Shown: positions 8,584-17,494, numbered from the stretch's first letter. The stretch: 58,175 bases of DNA from Rhodobacter ferrooxidans (GCF_000176015.1 NZ_ACYY01000021.1:1-58175), one strand, 5' to 3'. A program made the numbers and translations. Notes: generated by a model not told the origin, from the sequence alone.

Positions 8584-9324
8584 TCAGGTATTGACCCAGC
8601 CGCCGTCGATCACATGCGCGACGCCGGTGGTATAGCTTGATTCGTCCGAGGCCAGATAGACCACCAGCGCGGCAATCTCCTCGGGCTGGCCGATGCGGCC
8701 GATCGGCTGGCGGGCGACAAAGGCAGCCCGCGCCGCTTCGAAATCGCCGGTGGCGCGCAGCCGGGCCTCCAGCGACGGGCTTTCCACCGTGCCGGGGCAG
8801 ATGGCGTTGGCGCGGATGCCTTTGGTGATGAAATCGGCGGCAATCGCCTTGGTCAGCCCGATCACCCCGGCCTTGGTGGTGCCATAGACAAAGCGGTTCG
8901 GCGCCGCGATCACCGACGACACCGCCGAGGCCATGTTGATGATCGACCCGCCGCCCTTGGCCAGCATCCCCGGCAGAAAAGCCTTACACATCAGATACAT
9001 CGCCGTCATGTTCAGGTCGAGGCTGAAGGCCCATTGCTCTTCGTCACAGTCGAGAATCGTCCCCGACGCCACAAACCCCGCGCAGTTGAACAGCACGTCC
9101 AGCGGCCCCACAGCCTCCACCGCCGCGGCAATGCTGGCCGGGTCGCGCACGTCCAGCAGCCGGGTTTCCAGCCCCTCGGCAGCGAGGTCCGCCAGCGCCG
9201 TGGCGTTGACATCGGTCGCAATCACCCGCGCCCCCTCCCGCGCCATCGCCAAGGCCGAGGCCCGCCCGATGCCCTGCCCAGCCGCCGTCACCAGTGCCGT
9301 CTTGCCCGAAAGCCTGCCCATCAT
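8584..9324 (-). CDS. SDR-family dehydrogenase, probable 2-keto-3-deoxy-L-fuconate/rhamnonate dehydrogenase
   Basis: This 246-residue classical short-chain dehydrogenase has the cofactor motif TAAGQGIG, NCAG, a catalytic Ser in the NMASAVSSV region and YGTTK (YxxxK). Asp after the second strand (VIATDVN) predicts NAD preference. The sequence resembles the BDH2/2-keto-3-deoxy-L-fuconate dehydrogenase subgroup, which oxidises C4 of 2-keto-3-deoxy sugar acids; the product would be the substrate of the adjacent FAH-family hydrolase. ATGs at 9324 and 9321 are both possible behind GAGGGCGG. Confidence 0.87.
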   Translation of the reverse strand: MMGRLSGKTALVTAAGQGIGRASALAMAREGARVIATDVNATALADLAAEGLETRLLDVRDPASIAAAVEAVGPLDVLFNCAGFVASGTILDCDEEQWAFSLDLNMTAMYLMCKAFLPGMLAKGGGSIINMASAVSSVIAAPNRFVYGTTKAGVIGLTKAIAADFITKGIRANAICPGTVESPSLEARLRATGDFEAARAAFVARQPIGRIGQPEEIAALVVYLASDESSYTTGVAHVIDGGWVNT

Positions 9325-9334
9325 CCGCCCTCGC

Positions 9335-10465
9335 CTACACGTTCACCCAGGCCGCATCGGCCTGCGACGAGGCCACGCAGGCCACCTGAAACCGCATCCC
9401 CAGCATCCCGTCGGCCAGCCCGGGTGCTGTCACCGCAGGGTCCAGCGGCGTGCCGTATTTGGCATGGGCGATCAGCGCTGCCGCTTCCGCGTAGATGGTG
9501 GCAAAGCCTTCCAGATAGCCTTCCGGGTGCCCTGCGGGCGTGCGGCTGACCCGCGCGGCTTGCGGCCACGACCCCGCCCCCGCCCGCGTCAATATCTGCG
9601 TCGGCTGACCCAGGGGCGTGAAGCGCAGCACGTTGGGATTTTCCTGCTGCCACTCGATGCCGCCCTTGTCGCCATACACCCGCAGCCGCAGGCCGTTTTC
9701 ATTGCCGGTGGCGACCTGGCTTGCCCAAAGCAGGCCCTTGGCGCCACCGGCAAAGCGCAGCCGCACCTGCGCATCGTCATCCAGCCGCCGCCCCGGCACA
9801 AAGCTGGTCAGGTCGGCCGAAAGCTGCGTGACCTGCAAACCGGTGACAAACCCCGCAAGGTTCAGCGCATGGGTGCCAATGTCACCAATCGCGCCACCAA
9901 CGCCCGACCGCGCGGGGTCGGTGCGCCACTCGGCCTGCTTGGAGCCGGTCTGTTCCAGCGGCGTGGCCAGCCAGTCCTGCAGATATTCGGCATTGACCAG
10001 CCGGATGGTGCCCAGCGCGCCGGATGCCACCATGGCACGGGCCTGCCGGATCAGCGGATAGGCGGTGTAATTGTGGGTCAGGATGAACTGCTTGCCGCTT
10101 TCGGCCACGACCTTGGCCAGATGCTCGGCCTGCGCCATGGTCGCGGTCAGCGGCTTGTCGCAGATCACATGGATCCCGGCGCGCAGGAAGGCCTCGGCCA
10201 CCGGCGCGTGCAGGTGGTTCGGCGTCACGATGGCCACGGCGTCGATGCCATCGGCGCGGCCGGCCTCGGCCACGGCCATGTCGAGGTAGTTTTCATAGCT
10301 GCGGTCGATGCCAAGCTCTGCCGCCGAGGCCGCCGCCCGCGCGGGGTCGGACGACAGCGCCGCCGCCACCAGATCCCAATGCCCGTCCAGCCGCGCCGCG
10401 ATCCGGTGCACCGCCCCGATGAACGCGCCCTGCCCGCCACCCACCATCCCGAGTTTCAACCGCAT
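9335..10465 (-). CDS. Gfo/Idh/MocA-family oxidoreductase
   Basis: The 376-residue protein has an N-terminal Rossmann fold (GMVGGGQGAFIG), the CDKPLT motif (EKP-like, catalytic Lys) and a C-terminal beta-sheet domain with the GDIGTHALNLA segment. This family contains many sugar and inositol dehydrogenases acting on pyranoses or their lactones. It is the first gene of a minus-strand trio with the SDR and FAH genes, 10 bp before the SDR. The start ATG at 10465 follows AAGGGGGG. Substrate unknown; a sugar dehydrogenase step fits the cassette. Confidence 0.9.
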   Translation of the reverse strand: MRLKLGMVGGGQGAFIGAVHRIAARLDGHWDLVAAALSSDPARAAASAAELGIDRSYENYLDMAVAEAGRADGIDAVAIVTPNHLHAPVAEAFLRAGIHVICDKPLTATMAQAEHLAKVVAESGKQFILTHNYTAYPLIRQARAMVASGALGTIRLVNAEYLQDWLATPLEQTGSKQAEWRTDPARSGVGGAIGDIGTHALNLAGFVTGLQVTQLSADLTSFVPGRRLDDDAQVRLRFAGGAKGLLWASQVATGNENGLRLRVYGDKGGIEWQQENPNVLRFTPLGQPTQILTRAGAGSWPQAARVSRTPAGHPEGYLEGFATIYAEAAALIAHAKYGTPLDPAVTAPGLADGMLGMRFQVACVASSQADAAWVNV

Positions 10466-10541
10466 GTCATCCCCCCTTGGCATTTGTTGAAAGACTAGCG
10501 GCAACAGCATTGGTTGGCAAACCCAAGCGGTGGCGAAAAGC

Positions 10542-10582
10542 AGGCGGCCGCCGCTGCGCTGGCGCAGCGGCGGCCGCCTTTT
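10542..10582. terminator. Strong intrinsic terminator between metY and the oxidoreductase cassette
   Basis: Two perfect 18-bp arms (10542-10559 and 10562-10579) are separated by only 2 nt. TTTT follows on the plus strand (10579-10582). On the minus strand TGCTTTTC follows, the direction needed to end metY transcription. This separates metY from the Gfo/Idh-SDR-FAH unit. Confidence 0.85.
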
Positions 10583-10601
10583 GCCGGACCGACCGTCTGG
10601 T

Positions 10602-11897
10602 TCAAACTGCTCCGGCCGCCGCAAGGCCAAGCGCGATGTCGGCCAGGATGTCGTCGATATGCTCCAGCCCGATCGACAGCCGCACATAGCCTTCGGTCAC
10701 CCCGGTTTTCAGCCGGTCCTCGGCCGAAAGCTGCGAATGGGTGGTGCTGGCCGGATGGATCGCCAGGCTGCGGGCATCCCCGATGTTGGCGACATGATAC
10801 AAAAGTTCCAGCGAGTTGATAAACCGCTGCCCGGCCTCGCGGCCCGCCTTCAACTCGAACCCGACCAGACCGCCATAGCCGCCCTTCAGGTATTTGTCGG
10901 CCCGCGCCTTGGCCGTGCCGGTTTGCAGGCTGGGGTGGATGACCTTGGAAACCTCGGGTCGCCCGGCGAGGAACGCCGCGACTTTGGCCGCATTCTGGCA
11001 ATGCCGCTCGATCCGCAGCGGCAGGGTCTCGATGCCTTGCAGGGTCTGGAAGCTGTTGAACGGCGAGGGTGCCGCGCCCAGATCGCGCAGCAGCGTGGTG
11101 CGGGCCTTGATGATATAGGCCACCGGGCCAAGCGGTGCCGTGGCCTCGACCCAGACCGCGCCATGATAGCTGGCGTCCGGGGTGTTCAGCGCCGGTTGCC
11201 GCTCGGGGTGTGCCTTCCAGTCGAAATTGCCGCCATCCACGATCACCCCGCCGATCGAGGTGCCATGGCCGCCCAGATATTTGGTGCTGGAATAGACCAC
11301 GATGGCCGCGCCATGCTCGAAGGGCCGGGCCAGCAAGGGGGCGGCGGTGTTGTCAACGATTAGCGGAATCCCCAGCGGGCGGCCAAGGGCGGCCACTTCG
11401 GCAATCGGAAACACTTCCAGCTTGGGGTTCGGCAGGGTTTCGGCATACCAGGCCCGGGTGCGGGCGTCGGACGCCGCCACGAAGGCCTGCGGGTCGGCGG
11501 GATCGACAAACCGCACCTCGATGCCCTGATCCTTCAGGGTGTTGGCGAACAGGTTCCAGGTGCCGCCGTAAAGGTTGGTCGAGGACACGATGTTGTCGCC
11601 GACTTTGGCAATGTTCTGAATTGCATAGGCACTTGCCGCCTGCCCCGAGGATACCGCCAGCGCCGCAACGCCCCCTTCCAGCGCCGCCACCCGCTGCTCC
11701 AGCACGTCGGTGGTGGGGTTGCCAAGCCGGGTGTAGATATTGCCCAGCTCCTGCAAGGCAAACAGTGCCGAGGCATGTTCGGTATCGCGGAACTGATACG
11801 AGGTGGTCTGGTAGATCGGCACCGCCACCGCCCCGGTGGTCGGATCGGCGCGGTAGCCCGCGTGCAGGGCAAGGGTTTCGGGATGCTTGGAGGCCAT
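10602..11897 (-). CDS. metY: O-acetylhomoserine aminocarboxypropyltransferase (sulfhydrylase)
   Basis: The 431-residue PLP enzyme makes homocysteine from O-acetylhomoserine and sulfide. It belongs to the Cys/Met metabolism PLP family: LHAGYRADPTTGAVAVPIYQ at the N-terminus, SSGQAASAYAI, and the PLP-lysine segment VYSSTKYLGGHGT. Its length of about 430 residues, rather than 380-400, separates MetY from MetB/MetZ. The start ATG at 11897 has AAGGAAA upstream; in-frame sequence to 12017 lacks support. I found no SAM-II riboswitch-like structure in the leader. Confidence 0.95.
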   Translation of the reverse strand: MASKHPETLALHAGYRADPTTGAVAVPIYQTTSYQFRDTEHASALFALQELGNIYTRLGNPTTDVLEQRVAALEGGVAALAVSSGQAASAYAIQNIAKVGDNIVSSTNLYGGTWNLFANTLKDQGIEVRFVDPADPQAFVAASDARTRAWYAETLPNPKLEVFPIAEVAALGRPLGIPLIVDNTAAPLLARPFEHGAAIVVYSSTKYLGGHGTSIGGVIVDGGNFDWKAHPERQPALNTPDASYHGAVWVEATAPLGPVAYIIKARTTLLRDLGAAPSPFNSFQTLQGIETLPLRIERHCQNAAKVAAFLAGRPEVSKVIHPSLQTGTAKARADKYLKGGYGGLVGFELKAGREAGQRFINSLELLYHVANIGDARSLAIHPASTTHSQLSAEDRLKTGVTEGYVRLSIGLEHIDDILADIALGLAAAGAV

Positions 11898-12089
11898 GGG
11901 ATTTCCTTTGTGCGGATTTGGCGGCGCGCGCCTTGATAGACGATCAACTTGGTCGATTTTGAACCTAGCGGGATCGCGGGCTGGTCGCCATTCTAAAGAC
12001 CGGACAGCAGACAGCAATGATTTTTCCGGGTGCCGCGGCGGCGGAGAAGGATCTTCTGTTTCGGCGCCGGATTTGGCCGCTGGCGGGCG

Positions 12090-12650
12090 TCAGGGCCGGA
12101 AAAGTTCGGCCAGATCGTCGGGCAAGGCAAACTCGGCCAAGGCCCGCGCACGAGCTGCATCAGACATCTTGCGCGCGGTCTGCGCCACGATCTTGTGCAG
12201 GCTTTCGGCGTCACGCTCGGCGGCGAAGGGCTGGAAATACCAGCGCAGGAACACGAAACAGATGGTGTCCTCCAGCGCCTGCACTTGCGCGTCGCGCTTG
12301 ATCCCCTCCTTGCGCAGCATCTGGCCCGCCGCCTCGATCTCGGCGCTGGCAAAGCCCGCCGCGGCCATGATGCCGCCCACACGCGCCGCATGCCGCCGCC
12401 CCTGCTCGCGCCGCCAGTCCAGGTAACCTGCGCGGCCTTCGGGGTAGCTGTCACGCGGCAGCAGCCAGCGTTCGACATGCTGACCGCGCGCCGCGATCTG
12501 CAAGGCCGGGGACGCCGCCGGAAACAGCCGCGCCAGTTCGGCGCTCATCCGCTGGCCATACAGCAGCGCCGCCGGTGAACCGTCTTCCAGCGTCGGATCG
12601 GCGGCATTGGCCGCATCAATCGCCGCAAAAGCCTGCTTCAGATCGCCCAT
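12090..12650 (-). CDS. DUF4202 domain-containing protein
   Basis: The 186-residue soluble protein is recognised as DUF4202 by the conserved segments QHVERWLLPRDSYPEGRAGYLDWRREQ and LEDTICFVFLRWYF. No enzyme function is established for the family. I chose the ATG at 12650 behind a GGGTGGGCGG stretch; a longer reading frame to 13028 conflicts with the divergent HMA gene and lacks similarity. It is divergent from the copper chaperone at 12762. Confidence 0.85.
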   Translation of the reverse strand: MGDLKQAFAAIDAANAADPTLEDGSPAALLYGQRMSAELARLFPAASPALQIAARGQHVERWLLPRDSYPEGRAGYLDWRREQGRRHAARVGGIMAAAGFASAEIEAAGQMLRKEGIKRDAQVQALEDTICFVFLRWYFQPFAAERDAESLHKIVAQTARKMSDAARARALAEFALPDDLAELFRP

Positions 12651-12761
12651 CCGCCCACCCTTTCGCCGTTTCGCCGCACCCTGCCGCGGAACCATCGCCG
12701 TCCCCTTGCACTTTGCCGCAAAAACCCCCAGCTTCAAGGCTTCACAGCGCCGGAGGCCCGC

Positions 12762-12959
12762 ATGATCACCCTTTCGATCCCCGACATGAGCTGCGGCCAT
12801 TGCAGCGCCTCGGTGCAACAGGCCTTGGGCGCGCTGCCGGGTGTGAGCGGCATCGTGGTGGACTTGAACAGCCGCACCGTCACCGTGGACGCCGCCCCCG
12901 CCCCGCAGGCGCTGATCGCGGCGCTGGACGGCATCGGCTTTCCCGCCAGCCTGATCTGA
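12762..12959 (+). CDS. Heavy-metal-associated (HMA) domain copper chaperone, CopZ-like
   Basis: This 65-residue single HMA domain (beta-alpha-beta-beta-alpha-beta) has the metal-binding motif MSCGHCSA (MxCxxC) in the first loop. Such stand-alone domains carry Cu(I) to P-type ATPases. GGAGG lies upstream. No copper ATPase or CueR-type regulator is nearby, so its partner must be encoded elsewhere. Confidence 0.93.
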   Translation: MITLSIPDMSCGHCSASVQQALGALPGVSGIVVDLNSRTVTVDAAPAPQALIAALDGIGFPASLI

Positions 12960-13028
12960 CGCGCAAAAATGTGATGTGACGTCGCGGCCTGACAGTTGCA
13001 GCGGCTGCGGTTTCGGCTTATTTAACAC

Positions 13029-13096
13029 GGTAAGCGCCCAAATTTCGCCCCAACCTGCTGTTAATCAGGGCGGCATGCAAACAAGAGGCGCTTACC
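13029..13096. repeat. Spaced 10-bp inverted repeat upstream of small ORF
   Basis: GGTAAGCGCC (13029-13038) and GGCGCTTACC (13087-13096) are exact inverted copies 48 bp apart, ending 30 bp before the small ORF at 13127. They could form the base of a long 5'-UTR stem-loop or two operator half-sites. Confidence 0.5.
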
Positions 13097-13126
13097 TTGA
13101 GTCGAGCCAGTAAACCGGAGCCTTCC

Positions 13127-13255
13127 ATGCCCAAATCCCCCGTCAAAGCCGCCCCGCAACAGGGCAGCGCGCAGCCGTCGCAACAACAGGGCCAGCAAAG
13201 CGCGCCCGTGCAGCAAGGCGATCAGCCGGTGTTCCGCGACTGGGCAGCGATCTGA
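13127..13255 (+). CDS. Small Gln/Pro-rich hypothetical protein (42 residues)
   Basis: An ATG preceded by CCGGAG at 6-nt spacing opens a 42-codon frame. The N-terminal part is MPKSPVKAAPQQG, the centre is rich in Gln, Ser and Pro (about 10 Gln), and the C-terminus FRDWAAI is less simple and looks the most likely to be conserved. No signal peptide or membrane span is present. I do not recognise it. Its own leader with an inverted repeat supports a real gene, but coding status is unproven. Confidence 0.5.
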   Translation: MPKSPVKAAPQQGSAQPSQQQGQQSAPVQQGDQPVFRDWAAI

Positions 13256-13312
13256 GGCTTTGCGCGGGCGGGCCCAGCGGTTAGGCTAGGGCTTTTCGCG
13301 CAAGGTTTCCTG

Positions 13313-13645
13313 ATGCCGTCAGCGGTTTCAACAATTCCCAACCTCGGCCCGGCCTCCGAGGCCGCGTTCGCGCGTGCGGGCATTGAGTCTGCTGAAGAAA
13401 TCCGTGAAATGGGGGCAGATGCCGCCTATCTGCGGCTGCTGCAAGCAGGCACGTCCCCGCATTTCATCGGCTATTATGTGCTGGTCATGGGATTGCAGGG
13501 CCGGCCCTGGACCGATTGTCAGGGTGCCGAAAAGGCTGCCCTGCGCGTGCGCTTCGATGCGTTGAAGGCGCAGGTCAAACACAAGGGCCGCTCCGAAATC
13601 GAAGCGGCCCTTGATGCGTTGGGGGTGGTGGAACGGCGCCGCTAG
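13313..13645 (+). CDS. TfoX C-terminal domain protein
   Basis: The 110-residue protein resembles the C-terminal domain of TfoX/Sxy: a helix-hairpin-helix-like start (IPNLGPASEAAFARAGIESA) followed by the ADAAYLRLL...YYVLVMGLQG pattern. TfoX/Sxy proteins influence competence in gammaproteobacteria; the N-terminal domain is absent here and the stand-alone form has no defined function. It is convergent with ndk across a double palindrome. Confidence 0.85.
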   Translation: MPSAVSTIPNLGPASEAAFARAGIESAEEIREMGADAAYLRLLQAGTSPHFIGYYVLVMGLQGRPWTDCQGAEKAALRVRFDALKAQVKHKGRSEIEAALDALGVVERRR

Positions 13646-13652
13646 CGCCGTC

Positions 13653-13697
13653 CAAAATCCTTCGAAGGATTTTGCAAAAGTTTTCGAAAACTTTTGC
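13653..13697. terminator. Double palindrome (family C repeat, copy 1) between tfoX-like gene and ndk
   Basis: AAAATCCTTCGAAGGATTTT (13654-13673) is a perfect 20-bp palindrome. It abuts a perfect 24-bp palindrome with arms GCAAAAGTTTTC/GAAAACTTTTGC (13674-13697). The T- and A-rich arms let it act as a terminator for both convergent genes. A near-identical element is at 57494-57540. Confidence 0.75.
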
Positions 13698-13706
13698 GCA
13701 CCCGGA

Positions 13707-14129
13707 TCAGCCGACCAGTTCAAGCCCCGAGAAGAAGAAGGCGATCTCGCGCGCCGCCGAGGCCTCGCTGTCGGAGCCGTGCACCGAGTTTTCACCGACC
13801 GACAACGCAAATTCCTTGCGGATGGTGCCATCAGCGGCATTGGCCGGGTTGGTGGCCCCCATCACGTCGCGGTTTTTCGCAATGGCACCTTCGCCTTGCA
13901 GCACTTGCACCACCACCGGCTCGGAGGCCATGAATTCGCACAACTCGCCGTAAAAGCCGCGGGCGGCATGTTCGGCATAGAAGGCACCGGCCTGCGCCAG
14001 CGACAGGTGGATGCGCTTGGAGGCGACGACGCGCAGCCCGGCATCCTCGAACTTGGCAACGATCTTGCCGGTCAGGTTGCGTTTGGTGGCGTCGGGTTTG
14101 ATGATCGAAAGCGTGCGCTCGATGGCCAT
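13707..14129 (-). CDS. ndk: Nucleoside diphosphate kinase
   Basis: The 140-residue enzyme moves the gamma phosphate from ATP to other (d)NDPs. It has the N-terminal [12 protein letters not shown] and the active-site His in NSVHGSDS. The length matches the family. The start at 14129 is fixed by the conserved MAIERT start; the longer upstream reading is unsupported. It is divergent from the ABC-F gene. Confidence 0.97.
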   Translation of the reverse strand: MAIERTLSIIKPDATKRNLTGKIVAKFEDAGLRVVASKRIHLSLAQAGAFYAEHAARGFYGELCEFMASEPVVVQVLQGEGAIAKNRDVMGATNPANAADGTIRKEFALSVGENSVHGSDSEASAAREIAFFFSGLELVG

Positions 14130-14283
14130 GGTGATCTCTTTTCCAGTTTCGCAGCCAGGCCCCTGCCCGGCTTGCCGATTGCGCCGCCCTGCTAGCAGAA
14201 GCGGCGGCGCTTGAAAAGGCGGGGCTTGAAAAGCCGTGACCAAGCAGGATTGACGCCGCCGCGCCCTTCGGGCAGGGAACGCC

Positions 14284-16134
14284 ATGCTCAGGATTTCAGA
14301 CATCAGCTATTCCGTCGAAGGCCGCCCGCTGTTTTCGGGCGCTTCGGCCACCATTCCCTACGGCCACAAGGTCGGGCTTGTCGGGCGCAATGGCGCGGGC
14401 AAGACCACGCTCTTTCGCATCATCCGCCGCGAACTGGCGCTGGAGGGTGGCGACATCAGCCTGCCCGCCCGCAGCAAGATCGGCGGCGTGGCGCAAGAGG
14501 TGCCGTCCTCCGACACCTCGCTCTTGGACACCGTGTTGCAGGCCGACACCGAACGCACGGCGCTGCTGGCGGAATCGGAGACCGCGCAAGACCCGCACCG
14601 GATTGCCGATATCCAGCACCGGCTGGCCGATATCGACGCCTGGTCGGCGGAAGGCCGGGCCTCCAGCATCCTGAAAGGCCTGGGTTTCGATGCCGAGGCG
14701 CAGTTGCGGCCCTGTTCGGATTTCTCGGGCGGCTGGCGGATGCGGGTGGCTTTGGCGGGGGTGCTGTTCGCCCAGCCAGACCTTTTGCTGCTGGACGAGC
14801 CGACCAACTATCTTGATCTGGAAGGCGCGCTGTGGCTGGAGGCTTACCTTCAGAAATACCCCCACACCGTCATCATCATCTCCCACGACCGCGGGCTTCT
14901 GAACCGCGCGGTGCAGGGCATCCTGCATCTGGATCAGAAAAAGCTGACCTACTGGACCGGCCCCTACGACCAGTTCGCCCGCCAGATGGCCGAACGCCGC
15001 GCCGTGCTGGCCTCGGAGGCCAAGAAGCAGGAAGCCCGCCGGGCGCATCTGCAAAGCTTTGTCGATCGCTTCAAGGCCAAGGCGTCGAAGGCCGTGCAGG
15101 CGCAAAGCCGGGTCAAGATGCTGGAGAAGATGACCACCATCACCCCGCCGGAAGAGGCGAAAAAGCAGGTCTTCACCTTCCCCAAGCCCGAGGAATTGTC
15201 GCCCCCCATCATCAACATGGAAGGCGTGGCGGTGGGCTATGGTGGCCCGCCGATCCTGCGCAAGCTGAACCTGCGGATTGACCAGGACGACCGCATCGCC
15301 CTGCTGGGCCGCAATGGCGAGGGCAAATCGACGCTGTCCAAGCTGCTGGCAGGCAAGCTGGAGGCTTGCGAGGGCAAGATGGTCAGCTCGTCGAAGCTGC
15401 GCATCGGCTATTTCGCCCAGCATCAGGTCGATGAATTGCACATCGACGAGACGCCGTTGCAGCACATCATGCGGCTGCGGCCCAACGAAGGCCAGCCACG
15501 GCTGCGGGCACGGCTGGCCGGCTTCGGGCTGATGGCGGATCAGGCGGAAACCGTGGTGGGGCGACTGTCGGGCGGCCAGAAGGCGCGGCTCAGCCTGCTG
15601 CTGGCCACCATCGACGCGCCGCACTTGTTGATCCTGGACGAGCCGACCAACCACCTCGATATGGAAAGCCGCGAGGCGCTGGTGGAGGCGCTGACCGAAT
15701 ATTCCGGCGCCGTGGTGCTGGTGTCGCACGACATGCACCTGCTGGGGCTGGTCGCCGACCGGCTGTGGCTGGTCAAGGGCGGCGCTGTGGTGCCCTATAC
15801 CGAGGATCTGGAAACCTATCGCGCGCAACTGCTGGCGGGCGACGAGGATGCCAAACCCAAAGCCGCCGCCGCGGTGGAAAAGCCGAAAAAAGCCAGCCGC
15901 GACGAGGTGTTGGCGCTGAAAGCTGACGTGCGCAAATGCGAGGAGCGCCTGGCCAAGCTGAACGACATGCGCGACCGGCTGGCGAAAAAGCTGGCCGACC
16001 CGGAACTGTATGAACCGGGCCGCGGCACCGAGGCCGAGACCTGGCAGAAGAAATACGCCGAGGTGATGGACGGGCTCGACCGCGCCGAGGCGATGTGGCT
16101 GAAGGCGCAGGAAAAGCTGGAGGCGGCAAGCTGA
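14284..16134 (+). CDS. ABC-F family ATP-binding protein (Uup/YheS-like)
   Basis: This 616-residue protein has two ABC domains and no membrane segments. The first has Walker [10 protein letters not shown] and signature FSGGWRMR; the second has [17 protein letters not shown] and [10 protein letters not shown] charged interdomain linker (about 230-300) and a C-terminal coiled coil (about 530-616) are typical. ABC-F proteins act on ribosomes rather than as transporters. Its stop overlaps the marC-like start by 1 nt (TGATG), so the two are coupled. Subfamily not certain. Confidence 0.93.
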   Translation: MLRISDISYSVEGRPLFSGASATIPYGHKVGLVGRNGAGKTTLFRIIRRELALEGGDISLPARSKIGGVAQEVPSSDTSLLDTVLQADTERTALLAESETAQDPHRIADIQHRLADIDAWSAEGRASSILKGLGFDAEAQLRPCSDFSGGWRMRVALAGVLFAQPDLLLLDEPTNYLDLEGALWLEAYLQKYPHTVIIISHDRGLLNRAVQGILHLDQKKLTYWTGPYDQFARQMAERRAVLASEAKKQEARRAHLQSFVDRFKAKASKAVQAQSRVKMLEKMTTITPPEEAKKQVFTFPKPEELSPPIINMEGVAVGYGGPPILRKLNLRIDQDDRIALLGRNGEGKSTLSKLLAGKLEACEGKMVSSSKLRIGYFAQHQVDELHIDETPLQHIMRLRPNEGQPRLRARLAGFGLMADQAETVVGRLSGGQKARLSLLLATIDAPHLLILDEPTNHLDMESREALVEALTEYSGAVVLVSHDMHLLGLVADRLWLVKGGAVVPYTEDLETYRAQLLAGDEDAKPKAAAAVEKPKKASRDEVLALKADVRKCEERLAKLNDMRDRLAKKLADPELYEPGRGTEAETWQKKYAEVMDGLDRAEAMWLKAQEKLEAAS

Positions 16135-16754
16135 TGGTCAGCACCGGGTTCCTGATCACCGCCTTTGCCACGCTGTTCGTGGTGGTCGATCCGCCCGGTC
16201 TGATCCCGCTGTTCATCGCCCTGACCCCCGGCATGACCGCCGCCCGCCGCCGCACCATCGGCTGGCACGCCTGCGTCATTGCCATCGGGCTCTTGACGCT
16301 GTTCGGGCTAGCGGGCGAGACGGTCTTGAATTTCATCGGCATCTCGATGCCCGCCTTCCGCATCGCGGGCGGCATCTTGCTGTTCCTGACCGCCCTCGAC
16401 ATGCTGTTCGAACGCCGCACCCAGCGCCGCGAGGGGCAGGCGAACGAACACCCCGACGACCCCTCGGTTTTCCCGCTGGCCACGCCCTTGATCGCCGGAC
16501 CCGGGGCGATGGCGACGATGATCCTGCTGGTGGGGCAAGCCGGGCCGGGCTGGTCCGGGGTGATTGCGGTGCATCTGGTGATGATCGTGGTGATCGCCAG
16601 CGCCTTCGCGCTGTTCCTGGTCGCCGGACCGTTGGAGCGGCTGCTGGGCCGCACCGGCACCATGGTGATCACCCGGCTCTTGGGCATGCTGCTGGCGGCG
16701 CTGTCGGTGCAATTCGTCATCGACGGCATCCGCGGCACCGGGCTGATCGGCTAA
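16134..16754 (+). CDS. MarC-family integral membrane protein
   Basis: The 206-residue protein has about six transmembrane helices. The start of the MarC/YchE family (FATLFVVVDPPGLIPLF) and the central PLATPLIAGPGAMATMI segment are clear. Function of the family is not settled; the old link to multiple antibiotic resistance was not upheld. The ATG at 16134 overlaps the upstream stop and has GGAGG 10 nt before it. A GC-rich cytoplasmic loop lies near residues 85-115. Confidence 0.92.
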   Translation: MVSTGFLITAFATLFVVVDPPGLIPLFIALTPGMTAARRRTIGWHACVIAIGLLTLFGLAGETVLNFIGISMPAFRIAGGILLFLTALDMLFERRTQRREGQANEHPDDPSVFPLATPLIAGPGAMATMILLVGQAGPGWSGVIAVHLVMIVVIASAFALFLVAGPLERLLGRTGTMVITRLLGMLLAALSVQFVIDGIRGTGLIG

Positions 16755-16814
16755 GGCGGAACTTGCGCGCGCCGCCCTGCGCCCCTACATCTTGTCGACC
16801 GCAAGGGGGCTGAC

Positions 16815-17387
16815 ATGGACGGCAACAGCATCGCGCAACTGGCTTATCTGTCGCTGTTGCTGGCGGCGGTGGGCGGCTGGGTGCTGGTGGAATACCGCGG
16901 CCGCCTGAGCTTTGCGCTGCGCTCGGCGCTGGCCTGGGGGATGATCTTCATCGGCGTGATCGCGGGTTACGGGCTTTGGGGCGACATCCGCTCCAGCATC
17001 GCGCCGCAGCAGCAGATCAGCGGCGAACGCATCGAGGTGCCACGGGCCGAGGACGGGCATTATTACCTGACGCTGACCATCGCGGGCACGCCGGTGCAGT
17101 TCATGGCCGACACCGGGGCGTCGAATGTGGTGCTCACGCGCCAGGACGCCCGCCGCCTTGGCATCGACCCTTCGGTGTTGAACTACTTCGGCGAGGCCAA
17201 TACCGCCAATGGCGTGGTGCGCACCGCGCGCATCAAGTTGACCGATGTCGAACTGGGGCCGGTGAAGGACGCGGTGCTGACCGCCTATGTCAACGATGGC
17301 GAGATGGAAGGTTCGCTGCTGGGCATGGACTATCTGGGCCGCTTCCGCATCGAGATTGCCGGCGACCGGATGATCCTGACGCGCTGA
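16815..17387 (+). CDS. Membrane-anchored retropepsin-like aspartic protease (clan AA)
   Basis: The 190-residue protein has two N-terminal hydrophobic helices (about 8-23 and 34-54) and a periplasmic single-lobe pepsin-like domain. The catalytic motif is MADTGASNVVL (DTGAS), with the second conserved GSLLGMDYL region. This matches the TIGR02281-type bacterial family, where dimerisation would complete the active site. Substrate unknown. The gene ends at a long inverted repeat. Confidence 0.9.
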   Translation: MDGNSIAQLAYLSLLLAAVGGWVLVEYRGRLSFALRSALAWGMIFIGVIAGYGLWGDIRSSIAPQQQISGERIEVPRAEDGHYYLTLTIAGTPVQFMADTGASNVVLTRQDARRLGIDPSVLNYFGEANTANGVVRTARIKLTDVELGPVKDAVLTAYVNDGEMEGSLLGMDYLGRFRIEIAGDRMILTR

Positions 17388-17397
17388 CGCTCGCAAT

Positions 17398-17480
17398 TTC
17401 ACCTTTGCCCAAATATCCCCGCCGGAGGCTCCCGACCGCAACGCAGGTGCCTCCGGCGGGGATATTTGCGCAAAGGTGAA
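17398..17480. terminator. Long inverted repeat made of two family A repeats
   Basis: Two family A copies face each other: arms 17398-17429 and 17449-17480, 32 nt each with one mismatch, around a 19-nt loop. It lies between convergent genes (protease and holC) and would form a very stable hairpin on either transcript, acting as a two-way terminator. Confidence 0.8.
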
Positions 17481-17494
17481 GCCAACAGCGCCGG

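Noticed and set aside
11898-12017. Possible SAM-II riboswitch upstream of metY
   Set aside because: SAM-II is common before methionine genes in alphaproteobacteria, but the leader lacks its conserved core and pseudoknot pattern.
12967-13028. Promoter TTGCAG-N17-TATTTA upstream of the small Gln-rich ORF
   Set aside because: Spacing is right but both hexamers match the consensus at only 3 of 6 positions, so I did not list it.
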